A DNA stretch of 17,378 bases from an uncultured Treponema sp. (GTDB lineage Bacteria; Spirochaetota; Spirochaetia; Treponematales; Treponemataceae). The notes beneath the pieces are model-generated. The model saw nothing but the letters and a program-made list of their open reading frames with translations. It was not told the DNA's origin and ran no database searches. The stretch is from assembly GCA_938045195.1 (NCBI GenBank), contig CALINC010000087.1:1-17378 (forward strand), given 5' to 3'. This document shows, one piece after another, positions 1 through 6,855 of this stretch. Each line of letters opens with the position of its first letter. Position 1 is the first letter of the stretch. A program made the position numbers and the translations under genes.

Positions 1-1250
1 CCGTAACTTTGCATTTCAATTAAATATGCGGCATTATCCCGCTTAAATGCGGAATGATGAGCTTCTACAAAATGCCCAACCAGTTTAAAAAGCCAATACG
101 CATTATCAACAGAAACCCGTTTTGTCATACGCTTATAGGCTAACGGCGTATCGAGTACATTGGTAAAAAACGGAACATACGGAACAAATGCCGTCGTGCC
201 GAATGCCAGCCACTGAATTCCTGCAACGCCTTTCGGGGTATCGGGTCTTAATTGAAGAATATGAGATTCCGCCGTCCTCGAAAGAGAAATCGCTCTAAAG
301 CGGGTTTTTTGATATTCAGTGTTGCCGTTGCCTAGCGGGTCAAATTCGGTTTCGTCATAATGCGAACTTAAAATGTATGCAACATCTTCAATTGAAATAA
401 GCCGGTTTGCTTTTTGAATAAACGGAATATCATTGGAAACCGGAGATTGTTCAATTTCGGGATTTAAATATTTTTGTGCAAACCATGCACGTGGTGTATT
501 ATAAACTCTATCTTGTTCGCTTGAAGTGCCGAAGATATGCCTAAAATTAAAACCGCTCTTGTCGGGATTGAGCTTGTGTTTTTTTACAAAGTCTTGAATG
601 CCTTTTGACCACTGATATGTTTCGCTCTTTTTAAAATCAATTTGTTCAATAGAAACTTGATTGGGGGCAACCGCGTAACAGTCATCCGGAATACGCACGG
701 CAACCCAATGGTGCCCGCACGGAATTTCCATATACCAAGCCTCTTCCGTATCGGCAAAAAGAATTCCATTGCCCTCCGCAGAGCCGTGTTTTGCAATCAG
801 TTTGCCTAAAAATTCCACACCTTCACGAGCGGAATTGATGTAGGGCAGAACAATGTCGTTAATTGCATCTTCTGCAATACCGTCTTTTACGAGCGGGTCG
901 TATGCTAAAACTTTTGCATTGCCGTATACGCTTTCCGTAGAGCTGACCGCAATATTCTTTTCATTGATTCCGGCTTCACCGTAAAAGCCGTTGTTCTCTT
1001 TATCGAAAGGGTAGGCTTGCGGAACGGAAGTGCAGCGGAGTGCTGTTGTCGGCAGGGCAACTTGTACTCCGGTATTTTTCGACTTGTATATGCGTCCTGC
1101 TTCGCTTACGCCTTTTTCCAGAACAAAAATCTTCGGGCTTATCGCCGTGTGAAAATCTTCATTTCGGGCAATCATAATAGAACCGTCAATGCTTGCTTTT
1201 TTTCCGACTAAAACAGTCGTGCAAGCAGAATGTCCGTTTGTTTTTTTCAT
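1..1250 (-). CDS. C69-family dipeptidase, N-terminal part (runs off the left edge)
   Basis: The reading frame starts at ATG 1250 and stays open to base 1, giving about 416 residues with the C-terminus outside the window. The N-terminus MKKTNGHSACTTVLVG followed by KKAS-DGS-MIARNED is the hallmark of peptidase family C69 (PepD-type dipeptidases). These are N-terminal-nucleophile hydrolases in which the Cys (here Cys10) becomes the catalytic residue after removal of a short propeptide. Further family-like stretches follow, including an EAWYMEIPCGHHWVAVRIPDD segment around residues 175-195. The start is supported by a GAGG ribosome-binding site 5 nt upstream. There is no obvious hydrophobic signal peptide, so a cytoplasmic role in turning imported dipeptides into amino acids is likely, which fits an amino-acid-fermenting spirochaete. 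It is monocistronic at its 5' end. Family assignment is strong; substrate preference is not visible. Confidence 0.9.
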   Translation of the reverse strand, partial: MKKTNGHSACTTVLVGKKASIDGSIMIARNEDFHTAISPKIFVLEKGVSEAGRIYKSKNTGVQVALPTTALRCTSVPQAYPFDKENNGFYGEAGINEKNIAVSSTESVYGNAKVLAYDPLVKDGIAEDAINDIVLPYINSAREGVEFLGKLIAKHGSAEGNGILFADTEEAWYMEIPCGHHWVAVRIPDDCYAVAPNQVSIEQIDFKKSETYQWSKGIQDFVKKHKLNPDKSGFNFRHIFGTSSEQDRVYNTPRAWFAQKYLNPEIEQSPVSNDIPFIQKANRLISIEDVAYILSSHYDETEFDPLGNGNTEYQKTRFRAISLSRTAESHILQLRPDTPKGVAGIQWLAFGTTAFVPYVPFFTNVLDTPLAYKRMTKRVSVDNAYWLFKLVGHFVEAHHSAFKRDNAAYLIEMQSY

Positions 1251-1271
1251 TGTATACCTCTAGTTAGTTTA

Positions 1272-1286
1272 TTCTTACAGTAAGAA
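1272..1286. promoter_or_regulatory. Perfect 15-bp palindrome at the dipeptidase transcription start (possible operator)
   Basis: TTCTTAC-A-GTAAGAA is a perfect inverted repeat with a one-base centre. It lies immediately downstream of the -10 element and covers the predicted transcription start, a typical position for a repressor site. No regulator is encoded nearby, so the operator role is inference. Confidence 0.4.
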
Positions 1287-1315
1287 AGTATACACGGAAT
1301 ACTGAAATTATTCAA
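1287..1315 (-). promoter_or_regulatory. Predicted sigma-70-type promoter of the dipeptidase gene
   Basis: Read on the minus strand, TTGAAT (1315-1310) is separated by exactly 17 nt from TATACT (1292-1287). This places transcription start near 1280, giving a leader of about 30 nt before ATG 1250. Confidence 0.6.
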
Positions 1316-1376
1316 TATTGAAATATTTGGAAAATTATGATTAAGAAGAAAAAGCAAGTGTCGATAATGTAAAAGG

Positions 1377-1415
1377 GGCTTATTTTAATCGGTGCTGTTA
1401 CACCGATTAAAAACG
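1377..1415. repeat. 39-bp palindromic repeat, copy 1
   Basis: This is nearly identical (38 of 39 bases) to 1542-1580; the only difference is C versus T in the loop. It folds into a 12-bp stem (1383-1394 with 1401-1412) with a 6-nt loop. There is no T-run directly after the stem, so it is not a standard terminator. Confidence 0.8.
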
Positions 1416-1417
1416 CT

Positions 1418-1446
1418 GACGAGTTTGCCTTGCAGGCAAACGTCGG
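1418..1446. repeat. Dispersed REP-like hairpin, copy 1 (second copy at 17351-17375)
   Basis: The stem GTTTGCCT/AGGCAAAC (1423-1430 with 1434-1441) is extended by GAC/GTC. The 10 bases on the left arm and 11 on the right arm of 1421-1445 recur exactly at 17351-17375, with only the 4-nt loop different. A hairpin with conserved arms and a variable loop, found in two unrelated intergenic regions, fits a repetitive extragenic palindrome family. Confidence 0.7.
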
Positions 1447-1456
1447 AAGATTGTAT

Positions 1457-1534
1457 GCCGTTTCTCATTTCATTGCGAAACGGCGGAAAATAAGCAATGC
1501 TCGGAAACTGAAGTTTCTTCCGCTTGCTTATTTT
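1457..1534. repeat. Nested stem-loops within the 1375-1580 hairpin block
   Basis: Two further structures fill the space between the 39-bp repeats. One is GCCGTTTC/GAAACGGC (1457-1464 with 1477-1484). The other is a long-range 11-bp stem, AAAATAAGCAA (1487-1497) with TTGCTTATTTT (1524-1534), which encloses a small GAAACT/AGTTTC hairpin. I see no gene here. Confidence 0.65.
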
Positions 1535-1541
1535 AGAGGAA

Positions 1542-1580
1542 GGCTTATTTTAATCGGTGTTGTTACACCGATTAAAAACG
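1542..1580. repeat. 39-bp palindromic repeat, copy 2
   Basis: Second copy of the repeat at 1377-1415, with one base different in the loop and the same stem. The two copies bracket about 126 bp of other hairpins. Confidence 0.8.
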
Positions 1581-1661
1581 TTACAAAAGTGCGGAATATT
1601 GTATTGATTTTTGTTGTACAAAATGATAGACGAAAGAAAATTTTATAAAATGGGAGTTTTT

Positions 1662-1895
1662 ATGAAGTGTAAATATTGCGGAAAAGATATTAAAACCGTA
1701 GGCGATAATTTGGAAAGTTTGGATGGCATCAGTGCGGCTGTTTGTGATAAAAATACGTCAAAAAAACACGCTGCCGTTCCCGACGGGGTACACTGCATTT
1801 ATTGCGGCAGAAAAGTTAAAACTCTGGGAGATAGAATAGTTACCTCACACGGTATAAGTTGCCCTGCTTCTCCGTCGGGAAAACACGTGCTTTAG
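1662..1895 (+). CDS. Small protein with two zinc-ribbon-like repeats (77 aa)
   Basis: ATG 1662 is preferred over earlier in-frame ATGs because GGGAG lies 5 nt upstream of it. The protein is a tandem duplication. Repeat 1 runs CKYCGKDIKTVGD...DGIS...C...KKH and repeat 2 runs CIYCGRKVKTLGD...HGIS-C...GKH. Each repeat supplies a CxxC pair plus a later Cys and His, which suggests one zinc site per repeat. There is no signal peptide or membrane segment, so it is probably cytoplasmic. It lies on the opposite strand to all neighbouring genes, between the hairpin block and the last attC-like site. I do not recognise a named family. A nucleic-acid or protein-binding role is only a guess from the metal-site pattern. 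Confidence 0.65.
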   Translation: MKCKYCGKDIKTVGDNLESLDGISAAVCDKNTSKKHAAVPDGVHCIYCGRKVKTLGDRIVTSHGISCPASPSGKHVL

Positions 1896-1913
1896 GAGCA
1901 TATTACCTCTGCT

Positions 1914-1977
1914 TTATTACTCGCTTAACCTGCATTTGCGGCTCGTCTGCAAGATCAGGTTGAAGCGGGTGTTAGAC
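1914..1977 (-). other. attC-like recombination site 1 (distal end of the cassette array)
   Basis: On the minus strand the order is R'' GTCTAAC (1977-1971, a perfect RYYYAAC), L'' CGCTTCAACCTG, a variable loop, L' CAGGTTAAGCG, then a degenerate R' GTAATAA (1920-1914). The arms pair with one unpaired base in L'' (CTTCAA opposite TTAAG), as in classical integron attC sites. The unpaired base sets the orientation: cassettes read on the minus strand, the same as the genes. The degenerate R' suggests the outer edge of the array or a decayed site. Confidence 0.72.
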
Positions 1978-2139
1978 AATTGTAATTTTAACCATATCGT
2001 ACCGTGTTTAAAAACTGTCGCGGTAGTGAAAATTTAAACTAAATTTTATGCTGCTTTTAAAAAATTCGACAAAGTTTTACAACACCAAACTAAAAACCGA
2101 TATTGATTTTTACACCATGTTATATACATAGTGCAGTTT

Positions 2140-2786
2140 CTATTTTTCAAATAAAATTCTTGTATAAGTTAATCCCCAACTTGGATTAACTTGTTGTTGC
2201 CTAAACGATAAACCAACAAAACTTGCTATTGACCATTTTTGTTTTTGTCATGATATTTGTACTTGTATAGATTCTGAAATACTTGCCAGACCTGATATGT
2301 ATCTTTTATCTATATGTTGTCCACTATTCCAACGAACACTACCAGAACATGATATCGAAAAATAATTATTCATTACAGAGGTAAAATTTATACCAGTATT
2401 TAAAATACCCGGTATCCAACCCGTTGCTTTATTTTTTATTTGTGGTGTTACAAAAGTATATGAAAAATCATCAAAAGTAAATTTTAATCCGTTTTGTACT
2501 GATTCAGGGTATGCAGAATTGATATCACTTAGTTGAATAGTTACAGGTTCATGTATGGAAAAAACATAATCGTTCAAAAGAGTAAAATTACAACCGATCT
2601 GAGGCATTGTGGTATATGTGTATATCCACTATATGAATAAAACTCTGCTACACAAGACAAATCAAGTTCAATTTCAAGCAGCTTTTCTTTTTCAATACTA
2701 ATTCTTTCATGTTTATCTTCTACTGAATAAATTTTTATAGAAATAAAAATTAACAATACAAAAAATATTTTTTTCTCATATACCAC
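2140..2786 (-). pseudogene. D': broken outer-membrane beta-barrel gene
   Basis: This is a diverged copy of gene D (4589-5428). It retains the signal peptide and early region (KKIFFVLLIF..., HERISIEKEK) but carries at least three lesions. There is a frameshift near 2607-2612. About 64 codons are deleted in frame, so that residues equivalent to D107 and Y174 become adjacent (NGLKF...DDFSYTFVTPQ). A TGA at about 2250 replaces the Trp of the SWQKEKW segment. Recognisable coding sequence continues past that stop to the matching C-terminus LFEK and TAG at 2140. The original ATG also appears lost; only GTG 2786 is available. It is almost certainly non-functional. Confidence 0.85.
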
Positions 2787-3263
2787 TCGCTGATTTCTCT
2801 AATAATCTATTTTTTTCAATAACATACTTTATAGTTTTATTAAGTAAATCTTTATTCAATTTTTCTGGCGATATTTTTATCAATAACATAAAGCCTGACC
2901 ATCTTTTTTCAAACACTGAAACATCTTGAATTTCTATTCCCGAAACAGGATCAGCCGTAATAACATGTTTATCATTTGCATACAAAATAAAAACAAAATG
3001 CATGTCAGGTTTGTTGTAATGAACAATAACAGGTGCATAAATTTTTACCGCTTTTATGAGATAAGTATTGATGAAACAACTGAAAACCCACAAGACTTAT
3101 CAGCACCTTGCTCATGAACTCCTACAAATTTTAAACTTTCAAATGATTTAATATCTTTCGTATCTGGAATATTAATTGCATGTAGGCCAAAACTAAGAAA
3201 AAGTAAAAAATAAAAAATTGGTTTTTGAAATAATTTTTTATGCTTTAAATTTAAAAAATCCAT
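2776..3263 (-). pseudogene. C': broken C39-like peptidase gene
   Basis: The first frame (3263-3054) has a signal peptide (ending near GLHA) followed by HEQGADKSCGFSVVSSIL, which matches gene C around its catalytic Cys. About 154 bp are then missing, a number not divisible by three, and the remainder continues in another frame (IKAVKIYAPVIVHYNKPDMHF...TADPVSG, ending at 2776). The Cys half and the His/Asp half both survive but are no longer in one reading frame. It overlaps D' by 11 nt, as C overlaps D in the intact module. Confidence 0.85.
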
Positions 3264-3271
3264 TATTTTAA

Positions 3272-3961
3272 TTACTCATCAGCAGGTTTTCGTTCAAAAT
3301 CAATATACCCTTTTCTACTATGTTCAAGAACCATAAATTTCGCTTTCCAAAATTCAAGATGTGTCTTTAACAATTCAGTTTTATCTTCTTCAAAAAAATC
3401 ACTTGTTTCTGTGGCATCATGATAATAATATAAAGCAGGCGAACCTAAATTAGGTAAATATTCTCCTTTTCCAAATTCTAAAATATAATCAATTTTTTTA
3501 TTTCTAGGTAAGGCTACATATTCTATATTTATAACACCTGAACTAGACTCACTTTTATAGTAGGTTTTAGTTTCTGCGACTTTTATATGACCATCTTTTC
3601 CAAGCCAAGTAAATTTTAGTTTTGCAGGAATTTTAACCATACCATGCCAAAGATTTCTTTCTCCATTAGGCGTACGCATAAATATTGTTGGGATTAAAAT
3701 TTGAAATCTTAAAAGATTATAATCTGTATTATGAGGTAATGTAAACGAACCTTTAAGAATACCTTCATTCTTAAAGTTAAATTCATCTTCACAATATACT
3801 TGTAGATATTCATGTTGATTTCTTGAATATTCTGATTTTATAGCATATTTTTTTGCAAATGACCAACCTTTATCTATAGTTTTATGAGAAAAAACACAAG
3901 CACTTACTACTAAAATAATGATAAATACTGAAAATAGTATTACAAAATATTTTTTACACAT
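3272..3961 (-). CDS. B': intact lipoprotein, paralogue of B (229 aa)
   Basis: ATG 3961 is chosen because AGGA lies 8 nt upstream; the longer frame needs a TTG start with no ribosome-binding site. The N-terminus MCKKYFVILFSVFIIILVVSAC is a lipoprotein signal peptide with acylated Cys22, aligning with Cys21 of B. Strongly shared stretches with B include AIKSEYSR, VYC-DEF-FK, ILKGSF and the KKIDY segment, with many substitutions between. There are no stops or frameshifts although the A', C' and D' copies around it are wrecked. It lies 8 nt upstream of C' and 67 nt downstream of A'. Function is unknown; if the module is toxic or proteolytic, a periplasmic immunity or inhibitor role would explain its preservation. 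Confidence 0.8.
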   Translation of the reverse strand: MCKKYFVILFSVFIIILVVSACVFSHKTIDKGWSFAKKYAIKSEYSRNQHEYLQVYCEDEFNFKNEGILKGSFTLPHNTDYNLLRFQILIPTIFMRTPNGERNLWHGMVKIPAKLKFTWLGKDGHIKVAETKTYYKSESSSGVINIEYVALPRNKKIDYILEFGKGEYLPNLGSPALYYYHDATETSDFFEEDKTELLKTHLEFWKAKFMVLEHSRKGYIDFERKPADE

Positions 3962-4028
3962 ATAAAATTTCCTATTATTCAACTACAGCTAAAAGAAGTT
4001 CAATTCTTTTAGCTATAATATTACATTT

Positions 4029-4289
4029 TTAATATTCCCATCCAGGTCTTATTCCTGATGGTTTCACATAACCATTAGTTCTATGAATAATTATTGAAGC
4101 AGATGTGTTACAACTATTTTTCTTTACACTATATTTTTGGGGTTTCTCTTTATAAAAAGCCTCTCCCGTAGACTTAACTAATTCATCATAATCAGATATA
4201 TCCATTCCCTGTGGTGGAATAACTTGCTGAAAATTATAGTTTTTAGAATTAGCTTTTATCTCCTCTGGGGAATTATAGTTTTTTCTAAC
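4029..4289 (-). pseudogene. A': 5'-truncated GG-leader / His-Cys protein gene
   Basis: An open frame of 86 codons begins at the attC crossover point GTT (4289-4287) and ends at TAA 4029. It has no start codon and hits a stop just upstream inside the attC. It aligns with residues 107-196 of gene A, including KNSCNT and the terminal PGW. The signal peptide, GG motif and His half are missing. The first two aligned residues (NV in A; AAT-GTT in both) fall exactly at the crossover, so the break was made by site-specific recombination rather than random deletion. Confidence 0.8.
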
Positions 4290-4348
4290 ATTCGCTTAAG
4301 TTGCAACTGGGATTCAGCCCAGTTGTCAACTTGAAGCGGTTGTTAGAA
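4283..4348 (-). other. attC-like recombination site 2 (between cassettes)
   Basis: On the minus strand the order is R'' TTCTAAC (4348-4342), L'' CGCTTCAAGTTG, an 8-bp terminal stem CAACTGGG/CCCAGTTG with a 6-nt loop, L' CAACTTAAGCG, then R' GTTAGAA (4289-4283). R'' and R' are perfectly complementary, and L''/L' pair with one unpaired base. Compared with attC site 1 the arms covary (GTTG/CAAC here, CCTG/CAGG there) while the CGCTTCAA and TTAAGCG cores are conserved. The 9 bases CCTTCTAAC at its outer edge are the exact complement of GTTAGAAGG at the cassette 1 start, as expected for one cassette's own circular attC. Confidence 0.85.
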
Positions 4349-4482
4349 GGTACTTATTATTAAACCAATGTTTTTTTTGCACCCTTATCCTATTACTTCT
4401 ATGTAAATGTAGCATCACATTTGCTAAGCAGGAATGTTCTTATCGCCTATATCTTTACAGAACTTCCTCATAAGTCTATTTT

Positions 4483-4509
4483 AAAAAAGTGCCTATGTTC
4501 ATAAACATA
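4483..4509 (-). terminator. Weak candidate terminator after gene D
   Basis: On the minus strand the AT-rich stem TATGTT/AACATA (4509-4504 with 4499-4494) is followed a few bases later by six T (4488-4483). The short, GC-poor stem makes this uncertain. The rest of 4349-4588, between D and the attC, has nothing else I recognise. Confidence 0.3.
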
Positions 4510-4588
4510 AGATTATTCTATTCTTGCAACATTTCCAACGTGAAAGTACTGCACAAAACAGTAAGCAAAACAAAGGAGAAAACTTTAT

Positions 4589-5428
4589 TTATTTTTCAAA
4601 TAATTTATACGTATACCCTAATATCCATTTAGGATGTAAAGCCTGTTCATTATAGGTTATAGAAATTGCTGTCGCTAATGCCCATTTTTCTTTTTGCCAT
4701 GAGGCTTGAAGCTGAATTGTTTCCGCTATGCTTGATTGACCATGTTGATATTGTTTTTGAAATAATTCATTGCTATTCCAACTTATGTTCCCAGAAATAG
4801 ATACTGAGAAGTAATTATTTAAAACGGTTGTAATGTTAAGTCCCGTTGTTAAAATACATGGTATCCATGCTGTTTTATCATTTTTTATTTGTGGCGTTAC
4901 AAACGTATATACAATATTACCACCAATAATGACAGGATCACTTATATATGACACACTAAATAACAACGATTGTGAAAAGCGCCCTGTTCCACTTACAAAA
5001 TGCGTCTCATTTTTTGCCTTATATGGAGCGGTTGGAATCGTCATATCAGTTCCAACGTTAAACCTCCATGATTTATATGGCTTTCTCCATGTGAAGTTTA
5101 ATCCAATATCATCAACTGCAAATTTGAGTCCATTTTGTTTTGAAGCTTCATATCTGCTATCAATATCATTCAATCTAATGGTAAATGGTTGGTTTATCGA
5201 AAAAAAATAATCATTTAACACGGTAAAATTAAAACCTACTTGTGGGGAAAAGGTATATAAATTGTATCCGCCGTTTGTATAAAACTGCATATTACATGAT
5301 GTGTCAAGTTCGATTGTTATTATTTTTTCTTTTTCTCGCCCAATTCGCTCATGCTCTGATTCTTCAGCATAAAGAATTTGCAGACCTATAAAAAATAACA
5401 ACACAAAAAAAATTTTTTTACCACACAT
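4589..5428 (-). CDS. D: predicted outer-membrane beta-barrel protein (279 aa)
   Basis: ATG 5428 is preferred because AGGAG lies 8 nt upstream; the longer frame uses a GTG with no proper spacing. A signal peptide (FFVLLFFIGLQILYA, cleavage near residue 21) is followed by a short charged segment and then alternating hydrophobic/polar stretches with many aromatics to the C-terminal YTYKLFEK. This pattern is typical of transmembrane beta-strands. A central FVSGTGRFSQ...SDPVIIGGNIVYTF stretch recalls the GTG...DP...Y pattern of Phenol_MetA_deg-like 'transporter' barrels. It is the last gene of the module and overlaps C by 11 nt, so the two are translationally coupled. It may export or display the product of A after processing by C. 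The barrel prediction is moderately sure; its cargo is inference. Confidence 0.65.
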   Translation of the reverse strand: MCGKKIFFVLLFFIGLQILYAEESEHERIGREKEKIITIELDTSCNMQFYTNGGYNLYTFSPQVGFNFTVLNDYFFSINQPFTIRLNDIDSRYEASKQNGLKFAVDDIGLNFTWRKPYKSWRFNVGTDMTIPTAPYKAKNETHFVSGTGRFSQSLLFSVSYISDPVIIGGNIVYTFVTPQIKNDKTAWIPCILTTGLNITTVLNNYFSVSISGNISWNSNELFQKQYQHGQSSIAETIQLQASWQKEKWALATAISITYNEQALHPKWILGYTYKLFEK

Positions 5429-6044
5429 GTCTTGCACTCCTTTCCATTAACTCTGCTTTTTCAAGAGTTCTTTTGACAGTATCGTGAAGTAGGTTTTTAT
5501 TTAACTTATCTTTTGGCATCTGTATCAGAAGCATAATGTTTGACCATCTTTTTTGAAAAGCTGTTACTGTTTGAACTTCAATGCCTGAAACAGGATCGGC
5601 AGTAACCAAACATTTATCATCCGCATATAAAACAAATGCAAAATGTAAATCAGGTTTTTCATAATGCACGATGACAGGTGCATAAAGGTCAACCGCTTTT
5701 ATTAGATTTGCAACATCAGCCCGGTAGGTTTTCGATAAATAACCGTATGCCGAAAAAATGTTCATCATTTGTTGCAAGCTCAATTCTTCATTTTCCTGTA
5801 ATAAGACTTGAAATTGTCTAATAAGGGTATTCTCATCTGTGTCATGACCAAGATATAAATTGAGAATCGACGAAAGAACAGAAAGCCCACATGACCTGTC
5901 CGTGCCTTGCTCATGTACACCAGTAAACTTTAGGCTTTCTAAAGATTTAATTTGCGAAATATCAGGAACATCAATAGCAAATAGCATAAACCTCGACCAA
6001 AATAGTAATACATACACAATGTTTTTTCGCTCAAGAAACTTCAT
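5418..6044 (-). CDS. C: exported stand-alone C39-like peptidase (208 aa)
   Basis: ATG 6044 is chosen because GGGGA lies 5 nt upstream and it aligns with the start of the C' copy; a longer frame begins at 6056. Residues below count from 6044. An N-terminal hydrophobic signal (IVYVLLFWSRFMLFA) is followed by a peptidase C39 signature: Gln46 six residues before Cys52 (HEQGTDRSCG), His134 (KPDLHFAFVLY), and Asp150 16 residues later (TADPVSG). These match the oxyanion Gln and Cys/His/Asp triad, and their spacing, in the double-glycine leader peptidase domain of bacteriocin ABC exporters. Here there is no transporter or ATPase domain, and the protein appears to be exported. Gene A upstream carries a double-glycine motif and is the obvious candidate substrate. 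It is 17 nt downstream of B and overlaps D. Confidence 0.8.
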   Translation of the reverse strand: MKFLERKNIVYVLLFWSRFMLFAIDVPDISQIKSLESLKFTGVHEQGTDRSCGLSVLSSILNLYLGHDTDENTLIRQFQVLLQENEELSLQQMMNIFSAYGYLSKTYRADVANLIKAVDLYAPVIVHYEKPDLHFAFVLYADDKCLVTADPVSGIEVQTVTAFQKRWSNIMLLIQMPKDKLNKNLLHDTVKRTLEKAELMERSARHVW

Positions 6045-6061
6045 TGATGTCCCCATTTTAA

Positions 6062-6796
6062 TTAATCACGTGCTGGTTTTTTACTTCGGTCAGGAGATCC
6101 TTTTACAGTACCTTCACCGACAACAAAATGAGCTTTCCATAGTGTTCTATCTTTTTCGAGCAGCTCGGTCATATCAACTGCTTTTACACATTCCCCTTCT
6201 TCCACAAGTTTATACACAAGCGGATAGTTTCTGTCTTTTAGGAACTCCCCCTTATCATATATAAGCGTATAATCAATTTTTTTCTCATAAGGTAATGGCA
6301 CATAAGCAAAATTTATATGACCATCCCATGTATAATTCCTAATAGCTCCATCTCGGTCAAGGTCAGGCTTTGCCTCTACCCGTTTCCTGCTACCGTCTTT
6401 TCCATCCCACTCAAAAACTAGCGTAACCGGTATACGGACAAACGCATATAGGTTTTTTGGGGGACGCCCCACTAACCCATAGAACTCAGAAAGATATATT
6501 TGAAATCCAAGCCCATAAAAATCGGTTTTACGAGAGAGTATAAATGAACCTTTTAGAACTCCTTTCTCCTTAAAATCAAATTCATCATCACAATATACAT
6601 GAAGGAACGGAGTACTAAATCGTGAATACTCGGATTTTATTGCCCCCTTCTTGGGTTGCTTCCAGCCCATTCCGCAATCCTCGCCAGCAAGTCCAAGACT
6701 CTCACTTTGAAAACAGTTGCAAGCTAAACAGTTGCAAGCTATAAAAGTAAAAGACATAATAAAAATAAATAATATATAACCATATCGTTTTGACAT
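6062..6796 (-). CDS. B: lipoprotein of the four-gene module (244 aa)
   Basis: ATG 6796 has GAGG upstream (GAGGTTAAGTATG). The signal sequence ILFIFIMSFTFIAC ends in a spirochaetal lipobox with Cys21. A perfect 15-bp tandem duplication (6711-6725, 6726-6740) doubles the ACNC motif, giving a second possible acylation Cys at 26. The mature part has no recognised domain. Stretches shared with the B' copy include AIKSEYSR, VYC-DEF-FKEKGVLKGSF and KKIDYTL, and both proteins end in a basic KPA tail. It is probably anchored in the periplasm or on the cell surface. It is 59 nt downstream of A and 17 nt upstream of C. Immunity protein, inhibitor or chaperone are possible roles; none is shown by the sequence. 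Confidence 0.8.
   Translation of the reverse strand: MSKRYGYILFIFIMSFTFIACNCLACNCFQSESLGLAGEDCGMGWKQPKKGAIKSEYSRFSTPFLHVYCDDEFDFKEKGVLKGSFILSRKTDFYGLGFQIYLSEFYGLVGRPPKNLYAFVRIPVTLVFEWDGKDGSRKRVEAKPDLDRDGAIRNYTWDGHINFAYVPLPYEKKIDYTLIYDKGEFLKDRNYPLVYKLVEEGECVKAVDMTELLEKDRTLWKAHFVVGEGTVKGSPDRSKKPARD
6711..6740. repeat. Perfect 15-bp tandem duplication in the lipobox of gene B
   Basis: AAACAGTTGCAAGCT occurs twice in direct succession. On the coding strand it repeats the codons for the Cys-Asn-Cys region next to the acylation Cys, and it preserves the reading frame. Confidence 0.9.
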
Positions 6797-6855
6797 ACTT
6801 AACCTCTACAACAGACATGGTTTTTTTGCACCACATCTGTTTTTAAATTTGCTCG

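Larger units (their letters stand above)
1920..4288 (-). mobile_element. Integron gene cassette 2 (degenerate A-B-C-D module)
   Basis: The boundaries run from the G|TT point of the attC at 4283-4348 to the equivalent point of the attC at 1914-1977. The cassette carries the remains of four genes in the same order and orientation as cassette 1. A' is truncated, B' is intact, and C' and D' are disrupted. Bases 1978-2139, between D' and the attC, contain nothing I recognise. No cassette-borne promoter is evident, because the truncated 5' end lies at the junction. Confidence 0.6.

Noticed and set aside
1383..1412. 39-bp repeat stem as a Rho-independent terminator
   Set aside because: It is AT-rich at the base and is followed by ACG rather than a T-run on either strand; it also occurs twice away from any gene end.
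1377..1580. Repeats as a CRISPR array
   Set aside because: There are only two copies separated by 126 bp of other hairpins, with no regular spacers and no cas genes.
1430..1648. Plus-strand 72-codon frame through the hairpin block
   Set aside because: It is a translation of palindromic repeats, with no ribosome-binding site.
4833..5210. Plus-strand 125-codon frame inside gene D
   Set aside because: It is antisense to a gene with signal peptide, ribosome-binding site and a recognisable paralogue; it has no supporting start signals.
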